Assembly (NCBI GenBank): GCA_946625485.1
Contig: CAMOTB010000009.1
Coordinates: forward strand, 1 to 39,026
DNA: 39,026 bases
Direction of reading: 5' to 3'
Source: an uncultured Bacteroidales bacterium
Lineage (GTDB): Bacteria > Bacteroidota > Bacteroidia > Bacteroidales > UBA932
Made by a program: the position numbers and the translations under genes. This document shows, piece by piece, positions 8,420-17,074 of this stretch; the first letter of the stretch is position 1; each line of letters opens with the position of its first letter. The notes under the pieces were generated by a model, which was not told the origin of the DNA, did not search any database, and saw only the letters and a program-made list of their open reading frames with translations.

Positions 8420-10645
8420 TCAGCTGCGGCTTTTTTTAGCTGAAGAAGTCTTCCGGGCCGTTTTCTTCGGAGAACTGCCCGGATTTCTTTTTGCCGCGGC
8501 CCTGGGCTTCTTGGCGACCGGAGCATAGAAGGGGCGGTCGGTCATCGCTTCGAGGCGGGCCTGCTCTTCGGAGATGCCTTCATCGGGATAGTTGTCCGCG
8601 TCGGAAGCATAGCCGTCCTGTTCCGGGATTCCGGGCTCGATCAGTTCGTAATCCAGCAGCTTCTGCTCCAAATTGGTTTCCTTGACCTTGATACGGACCT
8701 TGTCGCCGAGTGTATAGATCTTGCGGGTGCGGCGGCCGACCAGGCGGTAACGCTCTTCGTCAAATTCGAAGAAGTCGGACTTGATCGTCCGGAGCGGCAC
8801 CATGCCTTCGACCTTGGTCGGCTCGATTTCGACGTACATGCCCCATTCGGTGACGCCCGAAACCGTACCGTCGAACTCCTGTCCGATCTTGTCCTGCATG
8901 AATTCGACCAGCTTGTACTTGATGCTGGCGCGTTCGGCCTCCGCGGCGATCACTTCGCGCTCGGAAGCGTGCTTGCACTGATCCTCGTAGTAGGGGAGAC
9001 TCTGGCTTTCGCCGCCTGCGAGGTAGATGGACAGCAGGCGATGGACCATCAGGTCCGGGTAGCGCCGGATCGGGGAGGTGAAATGCGTGTAGAACTTGAA
9101 TGCCAGGCCGTAGTGGCCGATGTTGTCGGTCGTGTAGGCGGCCTTCGCCATCGCACGCAGGGCGATCATCTGCATGGCCTGGTATTCGGGTTTGTCCTTG
9201 GCTGAGCCGAGCAGGGCCGTCAGGGAACGGGCTGTCTGCTCCGGACTGCCGGTCTGGCCCATTTCGTAACCGAAATTGCCGGCGAACTTGCGCAGGCCCT
9301 CGATCTTTTCCGAATTGGGTTCCGCGTGGGTACGGTAGACGAAGGTCTTGGCCTTCTTGGAGGCGACGCCGTTCATCTGGCCGGCGGTGGCGACGTATTC
9401 GGCCACGCTCCTGTTTGCGAGGAGCATGAACTCCTCGATCAGCCAGTGGGATTCGTTGGAAACCACCTCGCGCACGTCGACGGGCTTGCCCTTCTCGTCC
9501 ACGAAGACCTTCATCTCCGGACGGTCGAAACTGATGGCGCCTGCGTCGAAACGCTTCTTGCGCAGGATGGCGGCCAGTTTGTTGATTTCGATGATGGCGG
9601 TCTCCACCTCGTCGGCGGCTTCGCCGCTCTCCAGGAAGACCTGCACTTCTTCGTAGTTGAAACGCCGGTTGGAGCGGATGATGCTGCGCCCGAACCAGCG
9701 GCTCTTGATCTCCGCCTTGGGGCTGATTTCAAAGACCGCAGAGAAAGTCAGCTTGTCCTCGTCAGGTCGCAGGGAGCAGAGATTGTTGCAGAGTTTCTCC
9801 GGCAGCATCGGGACGGTGCGGTCCACCAGATAGACCGAGGTGCCGCGGTATTGGGCTTCCTTGTCCACCAGGGAACCGGGCCTGACGTACCAGGAGACGT
9901 CGGCGATGTGGACGCCGATCTCGAAGTTGCCGTTCTTCAAAGGCTTGAAGGACAGGGCGTCGTCGTAGTCCTTGGCATCGGCCGGGTCGATCGTGAAGGT
10001 CAGGGCGTCCCGGAAATCCTTGCGGCCTTTCAGGTCTTCGGCCGTGATGGCGGCGGGGATCGCTTCGGCTTCGTCATTGACGGCCTTTTCGAAACGGTAG
10101 GGGAGTCCGAATTCCGCGAGGATGGCGTGCATCTCCGTCTCGTTCTCGCCCGGCATGCCGAGCACGTCCACCAGATGGCCGTGGGGAGCAGGGTCATTGC
10201 GGTTCCAGCTGTCCACGACGGCGGCGACTTTCATGCCGCGCTGTGCGCCGAGGGCCGCACCTTCCTCCGCATCCACTTCGATGTCGTAGGGCATGGATTT
10301 GGACTGCATCAGCACCCAGGCCTGGGCTCCGACGGTGTGGTACACGCCGACGAAGGGGCGCTTCGAGCGCTCGACGATCTTGACGATTTCGCCTTCGCGG
10401 CGGCGGTCACGTCCGCCTTCCCGGGTCACGGCGACGATCACCGTATCTCCGTTAAGAGCCTGGCGGGTCTTGGAAGCCTTGACGAAAATGTCGTCTTCCA
10501 GGCCTTCGACGATGACGAAGACGAAGCCTTCGCGGGTCATCTGGACACGGCCGGTGTATTCGGGATAAGTCTTGGAGGCTTTGTGGCGGGCGCTGTGATG
10601 GGTATTGCCTTGGGCGCCACGGGCTTTGCTGCTTTTTCTGCTCAT
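8420..10645 (-). CDS. rnr: Ribonuclease R (RNase II/VacB family) with Lys/Arg-rich C-terminal tail
   Basis: TIDPADAKDYDDALSF, HIADVSWYVRPGSLVD, HFTSPIRRYPDLMVHRLL, S1-like C-terminal region (GTVSGVTEWGMYVEI). Confidence 0.95.
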   Translation of the reverse strand: MSRKSSKARGAQGNTHHSARHKASKTYPEYTGRVQMTREGFVFVIVEGLEDDIFVKASKTRQALNGDTVIVAVTREGGRDRRREGEIVKIVERSKRPFVGVYHTVGAQAWVLMQSKSMPYDIEVDAEEGAALGAQRGMKVAAVVDSWNRNDPAPHGHLVDVLGMPGENETEMHAILAEFGLPYRFEKAVNDEAEAIPAAITAEDLKGRKDFRDALTFTIDPADAKDYDDALSFKPLKNGNFEIGVHIADVSWYVRPGSLVDKEAQYRGTSVYLVDRTVPMLPEKLCNNLCSLRPDEDKLTFSAVFEISPKAEIKSRWFGRSIIRSNRRFNYEEVQVFLESGEAADEVETAIIEINKLAAILRKKRFDAGAISFDRPEMKVFVDEKGKPVDVREVVSNESHWLIEEFMLLANRSVAEYVATAGQMNGVASKKAKTFVYRTHAEPNSEKIEGLRKFAGNFGYEMGQTGSPEQTARSLTALLGSAKDKPEYQAMQMIALRAMAKAAYTTDNIGHYGLAFKFYTHFTSPIRRYPDLMVHRLLSIYLAGGESQSLPYYEDQCKHASEREVIAAEAERASIKYKLVEFMQDKIGQEFDGTVSGVTEWGMYVEIEPTKVEGMVPLRTIKSDFFEFDEERYRLVGRRTRKIYTLGDKVRIKVKETNLEQKLLDYELIEPGIPEQDGYASDADNYPDEGISEEQARLEAMTDRPFYAPVAKKPRAAAKRNPGSSPKKTARKTSSAKKSRS

Positions 10646-10681
10646 GAGCGTAAGATCGGAGTTCTAGTCTGCTCCTTCCTG

Positions 10682-10689
10682 CAAAGGTA
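10682..10689 (-). promoter_or_regulatory. Candidate Bacteroidetes -7 element TACCTTTG for rnr
   Basis: caaaggta on + strand = TACCTTTG on - strand, matching TAnnTTTG, 36 bp upstream of the rnr ATG; no clear -33 box seen. Confidence 0.4.
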
Positions 10690-10697
10690 GCAAGATG

Positions 10698-10732
10698 TTT
10701 GTTCAATTCCTCGCGGATTATTACTAAATTTG
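10698..10732 (+). promoter_or_regulatory. Candidate Bacteroidetes promoter (TTTG ... TAAATTTG) for gpmI
   Basis: TTTG at 10698-10701 and TAAATTTG at 10725-10732 (TAnnTTTG), 23-bp spacer, about 37 bp before the gpmI ATG. Confidence 0.5.
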
Positions 10733-10769
10733 CAAGATTCAAATTCACGACAGATAAAAACTTATTTAT

Positions 10770-12293
10770 ATGAACAGAAAAGTACTCCTGATGATCCTCG
10801 ACGGTTGGGGCGAGGGCAGACATGATTATTCCAATGCGATTTGGACCCAGGGCACGCCCGTCATCGACGGCCTCCGCGCCAAGTATCCTTTCGGCCACCT
10901 GCAGGCCTGCGGCGAATATGTCGGCCTGCCGGACGGGCAGATGGGCAATTCGGAAGTCGGCCACATGAATCTGGGCGCCGGCCGGGTCGTGTACCAGGAC
11001 CTGGTCAAGATCAACATCGCCTGCCGCAAGCATGCGCTGCTCGAGAATGCCGAGATCAAGGCTGTCTTCGACTATGTCAAGACCTCCGGCAAGAAGCTCC
11101 ATCTGATGGGCCTCACCTCTCACGGCGGTGTCCATTCTTCCCTGGACCATGTGTACGAATTCCTGCGTGTCGCCAAGGAGCAGGGACTGGACAAGGTCTA
11201 TCTCCACGCTTTCATGGATGGCCGTGACACCGATCCGCACAGCGGCAAGGGATTTGTCGCCGAGCTGGAGGGCAAGATGGCCGAGACGACCGGGCGCGTC
11301 GCGACGGTCTGCGGCCGTTTCTATGCGATGGACCGCGACAAGCGCTGGAACCGCATCAAGGAGGCCTATGACATGCTGGTCGAGGGCAAGGGAGCCCGTT
11401 TCACCTCTGCCACCGAGGCCATCCAGGCTTCGTATGACGCCGATGTCACCGACGAATTCATCAAGCCCGTCGTGATTACGGACGCCGCCGGCGAGCCGCT
11501 GGCCAAGATCGAAGAGGGCGATGCCATCATCTTCTACAACTTCCGCAACGACCGCGCCCGCGAGCTGACGACCGTGCTGACGCAGAAGGACATGCCCGAG
11601 GAGGGAATGCATACGATCCCGCTCTACTATTGCTGCCTGACTCCGTACGACGCCTCTTTCACCGGCGTGCATATCCTCTTCGACAAGGAGCTTGTGGCCG
11701 ATACCCTCGGCGAGACGGTTTCCAAGGCTGGAAAGCGCCAGCTGCGCATCGCGGAGACGGAGAAATACGCCCATGTGACCTTCTTCTTCAACGGCGGCCG
11801 CGAGCTGCAGTTTGAGGGAGAGGACCGCATCCTGGTCAATTCGCCGAAGGTCCCGACCTACGACCTGCTGCCTCAGATGAGCGCTCCCGAAGTGGCGGAG
11901 AAGCTGATCGCTGCGATCGAGTCCGATAAGGAAGACCTGATCATCCTCAATTTCGCCAATGGCGACATGGTCGGTCATACCGGCGTATATACCGCTGTCA
12001 CCCAGACGGTCGCATGCATCGACAAGCTGGTGGGCCGCGTGGTCGATGCGGCTATCGCCCATGATTACGTGGTCCTGCTGACGGCGGACCATGGCAACGC
12101 TGATTTCGAAGTCAATCCGGACGGCACGCCCAATACGGCCCATTCGCTCAATACGGTCCAGTTCGTGGTGATCAACGCCGGTCCCGAGGTCAAGGCCGTC
12201 AAGGACGGTGCCCTGTGCAATGTCGCTCCTACGATCCTGAAGCTGATGGGCATTCCCCAGCCGGCCGCGATGACCGCCGAACCTTTGATCTGA
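10770..12293 (+). CDS. gpmI: 2,3-bisphosphoglycerate-independent phosphoglycerate mutase
   Basis: [47 protein letters not shown] signatures; full length. Confidence 0.96.
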   Translation: MNRKVLLMILDGWGEGRHDYSNAIWTQGTPVIDGLRAKYPFGHLQACGEYVGLPDGQMGNSEVGHMNLGAGRVVYQDLVKINIACRKHALLENAEIKAVFDYVKTSGKKLHLMGLTSHGGVHSSLDHVYEFLRVAKEQGLDKVYLHAFMDGRDTDPHSGKGFVAELEGKMAETTGRVATVCGRFYAMDRDKRWNRIKEAYDMLVEGKGARFTSATEAIQASYDADVTDEFIKPVVITDAAGEPLAKIEEGDAIIFYNFRNDRARELTTVLTQKDMPEEGMHTIPLYYCCLTPYDASFTGVHILFDKELVADTLGETVSKAGKRQLRIAETEKYAHVTFFFNGGRELQFEGEDRILVNSPKVPTYDLLPQMSAPEVAEKLIAAIESDKEDLIILNFANGDMVGHTGVYTAVTQTVACIDKLVGRVVDAAIAHDYVVLLTADHGNADFEVNPDGTPNTAHSLNTVQFVVINAGPEVKAVKDGALCNVAPTILKLMGIPQPAAMTAEPLI

Positions 12294-12300
12294 TCGCAGT

Positions 12301-13413
12301 ATGTTCAAGTTCAAGCCTTATCTCAAAACGGTGGTCTGGGGCGGAGAGAAGATCGCTCCGTTCAAGGGCGTGAAGACCAATCAGGAGCACATTGGCGAAA
12401 GTTGGGAGATCTCGGCCGTCAAGGGGCACGAGTCCATTATCGACGGAGGGGACTTTGACGGCAAGACCATCACGGAGCTCTGCGCCGAGCGCAAGGAGTG
12501 GCTCCTGGGTTCGAAAGTCTATGAAAGGACGGGGACGGAATTCCCCTTGCTGATCAAATTCATCGACGCGCAGTCGGACCTGAGCATCCAGGTGCATCCG
12601 GACGACAAGCTGGCGGCCGTCCGTCACGACGGATCGAAGGGCAAGACGGAGATGTGGTATGTCGTCGGAGCTTCCGAGGGTGCGCATCTGATGTCGGGTC
12701 TGTCGAAGCGGATCACGCCGGAGGAGTATGTGTCCAAGGTGTCTGAAGGTACCATCACGGATGCGCTTTGTGACTACAAGGTCGCTCCGGGGGATGTGTT
12801 CTTCATTCCGGCCGGCCGGATCCATGCCATCGGAGCGGGTTGCTTCGTGGCGGAAATCCAGCAGACTTCCGACATTACCTATCGCATCTATGATTATGGC
12901 CGGCTGGGCCTGGACGGGAAACCCCGTGAACTTCACACGGAATTGGCGAAAGACGCCATCGATTACAGTGTGAAGCCGGATTACCGGACGGGATACCAGA
13001 AGGCGGTCAACCGGGAGAGCGTCCTGGTACGCTGCCCGTATTTCACGACTTCGCTGTACGACCTGACGGAGCCTTATGAGAAGGATCTTCACAATATTGA
13101 TTCTTTCCTGAGCGTGATCTGCGTGGAAGGGTCCGGCGTGCTGCGGGCCGTGGAGCCGGCACCGATGCGAGAGAAGAAGGTTTTCGGCTTCACCCGCCGG
13201 GCGAAGGCTTTGGAAGATCCGAAGCTCGTCGAGATGCCCGTTCGCCAAGGTGAGGCCGTCCTGGTCCCTGCCTGTGTGTCTTCGCTGCAGTTCATCCCCG
13301 ATGCGACCCCTGTCACCCCCGAAGCCACCCCTGTCATCCTGAGCGAAGCGAAGGATCTCACCCCCCAACCCTCCGCTCCGCACTTCAAGCTCCTGACGAG
13401 TTACATCGCTTGA
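12301..13413 (+). CDS. manA: Mannose-6-phosphate isomerase, class I, with a repeat-derived insertion near the C-terminus
   Basis: FKPYLKTVVWGGEKIAPFKG, LSIQVHPDD, VGASEGAHLMSGL, FFIPAGRIHAIGAGCFVAEIQQTSDITYRIYDYGR. Confidence 0.93.
   Translation: MFKFKPYLKTVVWGGEKIAPFKGVKTNQEHIGESWEISAVKGHESIIDGGDFDGKTITELCAERKEWLLGSKVYERTGTEFPLLIKFIDAQSDLSIQVHPDDKLAAVRHDGSKGKTEMWYVVGASEGAHLMSGLSKRITPEEYVSKVSEGTITDALCDYKVAPGDVFFIPAGRIHAIGAGCFVAEIQQTSDITYRIYDYGRLGLDGKPRELHTELAKDAIDYSVKPDYRTGYQKAVNRESVLVRCPYFTTSLYDLTEPYEKDLHNIDSFLSVICVEGSGVLRAVEPAPMREKKVFGFTRRAKALEDPKLVEMPVRQGEAVLVPACVSSLQFIPDATPVTPEATPVILSEAKDLTPQPSAPHFKLLTSYIA
13333..13360 (+). repeat. Short dispersed-repeat-like sequence GTCATCCTGAGCGAAGCGAAGGATCTCA inside manA
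   Basis: Read directly; resembles the widespread bacterial GTCATCCTGAGCGAAGCGAAGGATCT-type repeat, translated in frame as VILSEAKDL. Confidence 0.65.
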
Positions 13414-13417
13414 TATG

Positions 13418-13503
13418 GCCGGCGGGGCAAGGGTGGTCGGGCAGTAGTCCATCCTCGCTTCGCTGCGGCTGCGTTACTGCCCAACCACCCTTGCCCCGCC
13501 GGC
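13418..13503. repeat. 29-bp imperfect inverted repeat (1 mismatch) flanking a 28-bp loop, just after the manA stop
   Basis: Left arm GCCGGCGGGGCAAGGGTGGTCGGGCAGTA (13418-13446); right arm TACTGCCCAACCACCCTTGCCCCGCCGGC (13475-13503). Confidence 0.85.
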
Positions 13504-13667
13504 TTGAAGAAGGCGTTACGGATAGCCGTTCCTCTTTTGTTTAGCTGATGCTGCGTTACTGCCCAACCGCCCTTGCCCCGTCGGCTTGAAGAAGGCGTTA
13601 CGGATAGCCGTTCCTCTTTCGTTTAGCTGATGCTGCGTTACTGCCCGACCGCCCTTGCCCCGCCGGC
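13471..13667. repeat. 82-bp tandem repeat, about 2.4 copies, between convergent manA and MATE genes
   Basis: GCGTTACTGCCC...TTGCCCCG starts at 13471, 13553 and 13635 (period 82); shared GGCTTGAAGAAGGCGTTACGGATAGCCGTTCCTCTTT. Confidence 0.9.
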
Positions 13668-13684
13668 AGGAGGCGGATGCAGCC

Positions 13685-15076
13685 TTATTGGAATGGTTCT
13701 TCCAGGATGGAACGGCGGTAGAAGACGGTCAGCCAGACCGTGCGGACGAGCAGATGGATGAAGTAGGCGGCCATCAGCAGGTGAAGGGCTGCTCCGCCGA
13801 GGACCACGGGATCCGGCTGTGCATCTCCCGCCGGCAGGAAAATCGCCTTGAGAACCCACCAGGTCAGATAAAAGCCGACCATGGCTCCCAGCATCGCATT
13901 CCGGACAGGCCGGGAGGAGGTAGCCCCTTCGTAGATCCCGTCCCAGGCAAAGGCGGCGCAGCCCAGCGGCGGCATCAGGATCAGCCAGGGAAGGTAGGGC
14001 CGGCAGGCGTTCACGACCGCACCGTCCGAGGTCATGATCCGCAGCATCTGCATCCCGCCGAACTGGTAGATGAAGATGAATCCCACGGCAATCGCCATGC
14101 TCCAGATGAATACGTAACGCACTGACTTGCGTGTCATCTCGCGCGATTCCATCCCGATAAACTTGCCGACCAGCGCCTGCCCCGCGTAAGCGAAGCCGTC
14201 TGTAAAGAAGGAGAAGATCATCAGAAGTTTCATCAGGATCGCTCCCACGGCCAGGGTCATGTCACCGTAATGGGCGGTGAGGGTCGTGAAACCGATATAA
14301 ATCGCCGTGAGTCCCAGGGAGCGGAAGAACAGGTCCGTATTGAGCGAGAAGAAACGCCGGATCTCCCGGCCCTGGAAGGCCGTCCGGAGGTCTTCCCCGG
14401 TGAATCCTGCAAACAGGGAGCGGTATTTGACCAGGATGGTCAGTCCGGCGAAAAGCAAGCCGGCGTACTGCCCGATCAAGGTTCCCAGTGCGACGCCTTT
14501 GAAGCCCAGGCCCGGCCAGTTTCCGACTCCCAGGGCCAGGAGGATGCTCAGCACGATGTTGGTCCCGTTGACCACCAGGTCCGTCAGCATGGAACTGACC
14601 GAGTCCTGCATGCCGATGAACCAGCCCCGCAGCGCCATCAGGGACAGGGTGGCCGGCGCGGCCCAGATCCGGATGAAAAAATACTGCAGCGCCAGGGCGC
14701 GTACCTCCTCCGAAGCGTCCACAACCAGGAAAGCCAGCTGGACGAAAGACCACTGGATGGCGAGTACCAGCAAGGCGATGGCGAGGGACAGACCCACCCC
14801 GCGTGTCAGCAGGCGGGCGCATTCCTTCGGATCCCTCTTCCCGTAAGCCTGGGCCGTCAGACCTCCCGTTCCGGCGCGCAGGAAGGAGAAATTCCAATAC
14901 AGCAGATCGAAGAGCATGGACCCGACGGAAATGCCGCCGATGAAAGCGGCAGCGCCTCCGGAACCGTGCAGATGCCCGGCAACGGCAATGTCCACCATGC
15001 CCACCAGGGGCACGGTGAGGCCGGCGAGGATACTGGGTATCGCCAGGCGGAGGATCTCCTTGTTGAGCGCGTTCAT
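13685..15076 (-). CDS. MATE family efflux transporter (DinF-like)
   Basis: Multiple hydrophobic helices; ILRLAIPSILAGLTVPLVGMVDIAVAGHL N-terminus; LRAGTGGLTAQAYGKRD. Confidence 0.9.
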   Translation of the reverse strand: MNALNKEILRLAIPSILAGLTVPLVGMVDIAVAGHLHGSGGAAAFIGGISVGSMLFDLLYWNFSFLRAGTGGLTAQAYGKRDPKECARLLTRGVGLSLAIALLVLAIQWSFVQLAFLVVDASEEVRALALQYFFIRIWAAPATLSLMALRGWFIGMQDSVSSMLTDLVVNGTNIVLSILLALGVGNWPGLGFKGVALGTLIGQYAGLLFAGLTILVKYRSLFAGFTGEDLRTAFQGREIRRFFSLNTDLFFRSLGLTAIYIGFTTLTAHYGDMTLAVGAILMKLLMIFSFFTDGFAYAGQALVGKFIGMESREMTRKSVRYVFIWSMAIAVGFIFIYQFGGMQMLRIMTSDGAVVNACRPYLPWLILMPPLGCAAFAWDGIYEGATSSRPVRNAMLGAMVGFYLTWWVLKAIFLPAGDAQPDPVVLGGAALHLLMAAYFIHLLVRTVWLTVFYRRSILEEPFQ

Positions 15077-16024
15077 CTAGCGGAATTTGCTGTCTTCTTC
15101 CAGCATGCCGAGGTAGGAATTGTAACGCTCGGCGCTGATGGTGCCGGCATCGACGGCCGCCTTGACGGCGCAGCCGGGCTCATGGGTATGCGTGCAGGGC
15201 GTGAAGCGGCACTGGCGTGAAGCTTTCAGCATTTCGGGGAAATAGAGGGCAATCTCTTCCTTGCCCAGGTCGACGAGACCGAAGCCCCGCAGGCCGGGCG
15301 TATCGATCAGAAAGGCCTCATCCCGGGTGCGGTACATTTCGTACAGGGAGGTCGTATGCTTCCCCTGCAGATGCGCTTCGGAGATTGCACCGACCTTGGG
15401 ATCCAGCGAAGGGTCCAGGGCCCGGATGAGGCTCGACTTGCCGACGCCCGATTCGCCGGAAAGAAGGCAGACCTTGCCCCGGGTGGCTTCCCGCAGCGTT
15501 TCGATCCCTTCTCCGGTGACGGTCGAGGTCTCGATTACGCGGTAGCCGGCGCTCTCATATATGCGCCGGAAGGCGGAGACCTGCTCCGGCACTTCGCTGC
15601 GGTACAGGTCCACCTTGTTGAGCACCAGGGTGACGGGCACGCCATAGACTTCGCAGGTCACCAGCAAGCGGTCCAGGAAGGGCAGCTTGATCTCGGGGAA
15701 ATAGAGCGAGACGATCAGGAAGGCCTGGTCGAGATTGGCCGCAATGACATGGGCCTGGCGCGAGAGGTTGGTGGAGCGTCGGATGATGTAGTTCCTGCGC
15801 GGGAGCACTTCCGTGATGAGGGCGGGGTGCTCGTGGGAGGGGGTTTCCTCGAAGGAATAGCGCACGTGGTCACCGACGGCCACCGGATTGGTGGCGACAC
15901 CGCCTTTCAGGCGAATGCGTCCCCGCAGCACCGCGGGGAACGGCGCCCATTCCTGTGGCAATACGCTGAGCAGGAACTGACTGCCGGCGTTCTTGATGAC
16001 TGTTGCGGTTCCGCTTGACTCCAT
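15077..16024 (-). CDS. rsgA: Ribosome small subunit biogenesis GTPase RsgA (ORF open to 16093; start at MESSGTATV preferred)
   Basis: Circularly permuted GTPase motifs: VLNKVDLYR (G4), GESGVGKSSL (G1), DTPGLRGFG (G3); C-terminal zinc region CRFTPCTHTHEPGCAVK. Confidence 0.94.
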   Translation of the reverse strand: MESSGTATVIKNAGSQFLLSVLPQEWAPFPAVLRGRIRLKGGVATNPVAVGDHVRYSFEETPSHEHPALITEVLPRRNYIIRRSTNLSRQAHVIAANLDQAFLIVSLYFPEIKLPFLDRLLVTCEVYGVPVTLVLNKVDLYRSEVPEQVSAFRRIYESAGYRVIETSTVTGEGIETLREATRGKVCLLSGESGVGKSSLIRALDPSLDPKVGAISEAHLQGKHTTSLYEMYRTRDEAFLIDTPGLRGFGLVDLGKEEIALYFPEMLKASRQCRFTPCTHTHEPGCAVKAAVDAGTISAERYNSYLGMLEEDSKFR

Positions 16025-16029
16025 TGTCG

Positions 16030-16037
16030 CAAAGATA
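16030..16037 (-). promoter_or_regulatory. Candidate -7 element TATCTTTG for rsgA
   Basis: caaagata on + = TATCTTTG on -, matching TAnnTTTG, about 6 nt from the proposed rsgA ATG. Confidence 0.5.
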
Positions 16038-16050
16038 CAAGTTTTCTGCT

Positions 16051-16058
16051 TATCTTTG
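16051..16058 (+). promoter_or_regulatory. Candidate -7 element TATCTTTG for the polyprenyl synthase gene
   Basis: TATCTTTG matches TAnnTTTG, 20 bp before the ATG at 16079. Confidence 0.5.
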
Positions 16059-16078
16059 TAAAAATAATCTTTCGTCCC

Positions 16079-17074
16079 ATGATTGAAGAACACATCCTGG
16101 ACCAGGCCGTCGCCGATCTTTTCAGCGGCATCTCCTTCCCGCAGGAGCCGTCAGGGCTCTATGATCCCTTGCGATACATGATCGCGATCGGCGGCAAGCG
16201 CCTTCGCCCGAAACTTTGCCTGCTTACCTATTCGCTCTTCCGCGATACGCTGGATGAAACGATCCTGGAGCCCGCAGCCGGGCTGGAGGTGTTCCATACC
16301 TTTACCCTGATTCACGATGACATCATGGACCGCTCCCCGATGCGGCGCGGCTGCGATACCGTCTGGAAGAAATGGAGCGAGGATACCGCCATCCTGTCGG
16401 GTGACGTGATGTGTATCGATTCGTACCGGAGGATCGCCCAGGCGCCGGCTGCCGTGCTCGGACCGGTTCTGGCCCTGTTTACCAGGACGGCGGCCGAAGT
16501 CTGTGAGGGGCAGCAGCTGGACATGGACTTCGAATCCGTTCCGCAGGTGCCAATGGCCGATTACATGAAGATGATCGGGCTCAAGACCGGCGTGCTGATC
16601 GCCTGCGCGGCCCAGATGGGCGCCTTGATCGGCGGGGCCGCCCCGGAGGTTGCGGACCGGCTCTACGAGTATGGCTACCAGATGGGACTGGCCTTCCAGG
16701 TCGCGGACGATTATCTGGATACTTATGGCGATGCCGCCGTCTTCGGCAAGCCAATCGGCGGGGATATCGTCAACAACAAGAAGAGCTGGCTGCTGACCCG
16801 TGCCTTGGAGAAGCTTTCCTGCAAGGAAGCCTTGCTGAAGGCGATGGACCTGCCCGTCGGGACGGCCGACGAACGGGCGGCCAAGATTGCTGCCGTCAGG
16901 GCCATCTACGATGCAGCCGGAGTGGGCGACGACGCCCGCGCCGAAGTCCGCCGCCTGAGCGACTGTGCCCTTGCCGCCATCCGCGGTCTGGATGCGGCGA
17001 CCGGCCATTCCGGCGATGCGGCTTACCGCCGTCTGGCGGACTTCGCCGACCGCCTGGTTTCCCGTGCGAAATAG
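16079..17074 (+). CDS. Polyprenyl synthetase family protein (farnesyl/geranylgeranyl-type diphosphate synthase)
   Basis: GGKRLRPKLCLL, FTLIHDDIMDRSPMRRG (first Asp-rich motif), LAFQVADDYLD (second Asp-rich motif). Confidence 0.94.
   Translation: MIEEHILDQAVADLFSGISFPQEPSGLYDPLRYMIAIGGKRLRPKLCLLTYSLFRDTLDETILEPAAGLEVFHTFTLIHDDIMDRSPMRRGCDTVWKKWSEDTAILSGDVMCIDSYRRIAQAPAAVLGPVLALFTRTAAEVCEGQQLDMDFESVPQVPMADYMKMIGLKTGVLIACAAQMGALIGGAAPEVADRLYEYGYQMGLAFQVADDYLDTYGDAAVFGKPIGGDIVNNKKSWLLTRALEKLSCKEALLKAMDLPVGTADERAAKIAAVRAIYDAAGVGDDARAEVRRLSDCALAAIRGLDAATGHSGDAAYRRLADFADRLVSRAK

Noticed and set aside
8421-8437. Intrinsic terminator AGCTGCGGCTTTTTTT after dcp
   Set aside because: The stem is only about 3-4 bp and lies in the rnr coding sequence, so I do not call it as a feature.
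16025-16093. N-terminal extension of RsgA (MFFNHGTKDYFYKDKQKTCIFAT)
   Set aside because: It overlaps the opposing promoter and the divergent gene's start; MESSGTATV at 16024 is a more typical RsgA N-terminus.
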